Below are positions 5,257 through 6,594 of a stretch of 6,594 nucleotides of DNA, in pieces. Position 1 is the first letter of the stretch, and each line of letters starts with the position of its first letter. A program made the position numbers and the translations under genes. The stretch is from CBCXVS01 sp965178525 (GTDB lineage: Bacteria; Tectomicrobia; Entotheonellia; Entotheonellales; Entotheonellaceae): the NCBI GenBank assembly GCA_965178525.1, contig CBCXVS010000357.1, positions 1 through 6,594 on the forward strand, in the 5' to 3' direction. The notes under the pieces were generated by a model that was not told the origin of the DNA, searched no databases, and saw only the letters and a program-made list of their open reading frames with translations.

Positions 5257-6309
5257 ATGAGCGAGCACAAGTTGGACAGCTTACCGCTTCAATTCGGTAT
5301 TTTTGATTGGATCGAGTGGGAAAACCAGCGGCAGCCCCACAACATCTTCGAAGAACGCCTGAAGCTGCTGGAATACGCCGACCAGGCGGGTTTTTACTGC
5401 TATCATCTGGCCGAACACCACATTACGCCCTTAAGTCTGGCCCCCTCCCCCAGCGTCTTTTTAGCCGCCGCCCAGCGCACGCGAAACATCCGCCTCGGGC
5501 CGCTGGTCTATTTGCTTCCCTTCTACCATCCCCTGCGCTTGTTGCATGAAATCTGCATGCTGGATCACCTGAGCGGCGGACGCCTGGAACTCGGTGTGGG
5601 CCGCGGCATCGTGCCCATGGAAGCGGAGAAATTCAACGTCAAGGAGGAGGAAAGCTGGGACATGTTTCGCGAATCCCTCGATCTCCTCCTCACCGCCTTC
5701 ACGCACGATGTGCTGACTTACGAAGGCAAATATTACACCTACAACGATATTCGCCTCTGGATGCATCCCCTGCAGCAGCCGTATCCGCCGCTGTGGTACG
5801 CCAGTGGCAATATCGACACCGTTCCCTGGATGGCCCGGCAAGGGCTCAACACGGCACACGGCCTGGAACCGGCGGAGGCCGCGAAACCGCACTTCGACCT
5901 GTACAAACAACTCTGGCAGGAACACCGAGGCGATGCACAGCGCTTGAATGGCCATGTCGAGCAGCCGAAGCTCGGCCTGCTACGCCATGTCCTGGTCGCC
6001 CCGACCGATGCGCAGGCCGAAGCGGAATGCCGCAAGGCATTTAAAGCCTGGTTTTACAATATCAACTACCTGTGGGCCGAGGCGGGTTCGGACCGCCTCG
6101 ATTTTATTGCGGACATTGATCAACTCTTGGGTGGTGGGGTCATGATTGCGGGATCGCCGCAAACGGTGCGCCAGCAGGTGCAGGAGGCGGTCGATACCTC
6201 GGGTGTCAACTATTTTTGCTCGGTCTTTGCGTGGGGAGATCTGAGCCATGAGCAGGTGATGCGGTCGACGCGGCTGTTTGCGGAGGAGGTGATGCCGGCG
6301 TTTCGATAA
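5257..6309 (+). CDS. Luciferase-like (LLM class) flavin-dependent monooxygenase
   Basis: This intact 350-residue cytoplasmic enzyme belongs to the bacterial luciferase-like TIM-barrel superfamily, which uses reduced FMN (or F420) to oxygenate or oxidise small organic substrates. FGIFDWIEW (13-21) forms the first barrel strand. EYADQAGFYCYHLAEHH (39-55) is the first helix with the AEHH motif typical of the FMN-using group. RNIRLGPLVYLLPFYHPLRL (76-95) and DHLSGGRLELGVGRG (103-117) are classic LLM segments. GSPQTVRQQV and FAWGDLSHEQVMRSTRLFAEEVMP near the C-terminus are also typical. The length is normal. It lies 57 bases after the ATPase on the same strand and may be co-transcribed with the importer, suggesting it acts on the imported solute. 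That link is inference; the substrate cannot be read from the sequence. FMN rather than F420 is favoured by the AEHH form, but not certain. Confidence 0.92.
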   Translation: MSEHKLDSLPLQFGIFDWIEWENQRQPHNIFEERLKLLEYADQAGFYCYHLAEHHITPLSLAPSPSVFLAAAQRTRNIRLGPLVYLLPFYHPLRLLHEICMLDHLSGGRLELGVGRGIVPMEAEKFNVKEEESWDMFRESLDLLLTAFTHDVLTYEGKYYTYNDIRLWMHPLQQPYPPLWYASGNIDTVPWMARQGLNTAHGLEPAEAAKPHFDLYKQLWQEHRGDAQRLNGHVEQPKLGLLRHVLVAPTDAQAEAECRKAFKAWFYNINYLWAEAGSDRLDFIADIDQLLGGGVMIAGSPQTVRQQVQEAVDTSGVNYFCSVFAWGDLSHEQVMRSTRLFAEEVMPAFR

Positions 6310-6594
6310 ATGGCACGGTATAGCCCACTGTCATGGTACCGATACCACAATCGCTTGGTCATACGGTCTAGCGCATCAGACACAAACGGAAAATTAAAAG
6401 GCTCTTCGCCAGGTTTGAGGCCAGCCTCGGCATCCGACCTTGACAGTCCTGAAGGCTCATGGTACCAAAGCCAGCGGACGGCGTCTCCTCGCCTGCTGTA
6501 GACGCACACGCCGCAATCTCTAGACCGAAGTTCCCCTGGCAGAATAGGCGGAGGGTTAAGTAGATCAACAGGTTAGCCCAATTCAAAAGTCCAT
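6310..6594. other. Region downstream of the oxidoreductase with no supported gene
   Basis: Both strands have short open frames here but none is convincing. There is no clear intrinsic terminator after TAA 6307-6309; the nearest inverted element is GGTAT/ATACC around the palindrome GGTACC near 6336, without a T-run. TCATGGTACC occurs at about 6331 and again at about 6459. A minus-strand frame open from 6572 down to 6210 gives protein-like text (RWLWYHEPSGLS, EEPFNFPFVSDALDRM, RLWYRYHDSGLY), but it overlaps the oxidoreductase by about 100 bases, begins only at GTG 6509 without a ribosome site, and lacks the GC-rich third positions of the neighbours. It could be a gene remnant, and I do not recognise it. 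Confidence 0.4.

Overview
The window is a bacterial accessory region of fairly high GC content, with all supported genes on the + strand. It holds a small decayed toxin-antitoxin remnant (about 60-600), a leader with a terminator-like hairpin (600-766), and a carbohydrate-type (CUT1/MalEFGK-like) ABC importer operon. The operon runs from a Tat-signal substrate-binding protein through two inner-membrane permeases to an ATPase, and is followed by a luciferase-like flavin-dependent monooxygenase (5257-6309). The last 285 bases contain no gene I can support. The twin-arginine signal, the CUT1 importer beside a luciferase-like (LLM) oxidoreductase, the AF2212-like/PIN pair and the heptamer repeats would suit a large-genome environmental bacterium, for example a Tectomicrobia/Entotheonella-like lineage. 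That placement is inference, and the sequence alone does not fix the taxon.

Four genes carry a lesion, each in an otherwise well-preserved frame. The PIN toxin is frameshifted near base 403. The binding protein has an in-frame amber TAG at 841-843, inside its Tat signal peptide. The second permease has lost one base near 3338. The ATPase has an in-frame ochre TAA at 4645-4647, between its Walker B motif and its H-loop. Permease 1 and the LLM oxidoreductase are intact. TAG, TGA and TAA all also serve as ordinary terminal stops here, so a changed genetic code is not a good explanation. Recent pseudogenisation, or base errors in a draft or metagenomic assembly, are the leading alternatives.

The intended system reads clearly. 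A Tat-exported periplasmic binding protein would deliver an unknown, probably sugar- or polyol-like, ligand to a two-permease, two-ATPase inner-membrane importer. The oxidoreductase might act on the imported compound or a derivative.

The most unusual non-coding structure is a pair of short tandem arrays with a 7-base period. One is AGCTNNN x4 at 2257-2284, and the other is ATTCCGC x4 plus four bases at 5211-5242. They differ in sequence, but each lies in an intergenic gap of this gene set and each ends about 14 bases before the next start codon. They resemble the short tandemly repeated (STRR-type) heptamers known from cyanobacteria.
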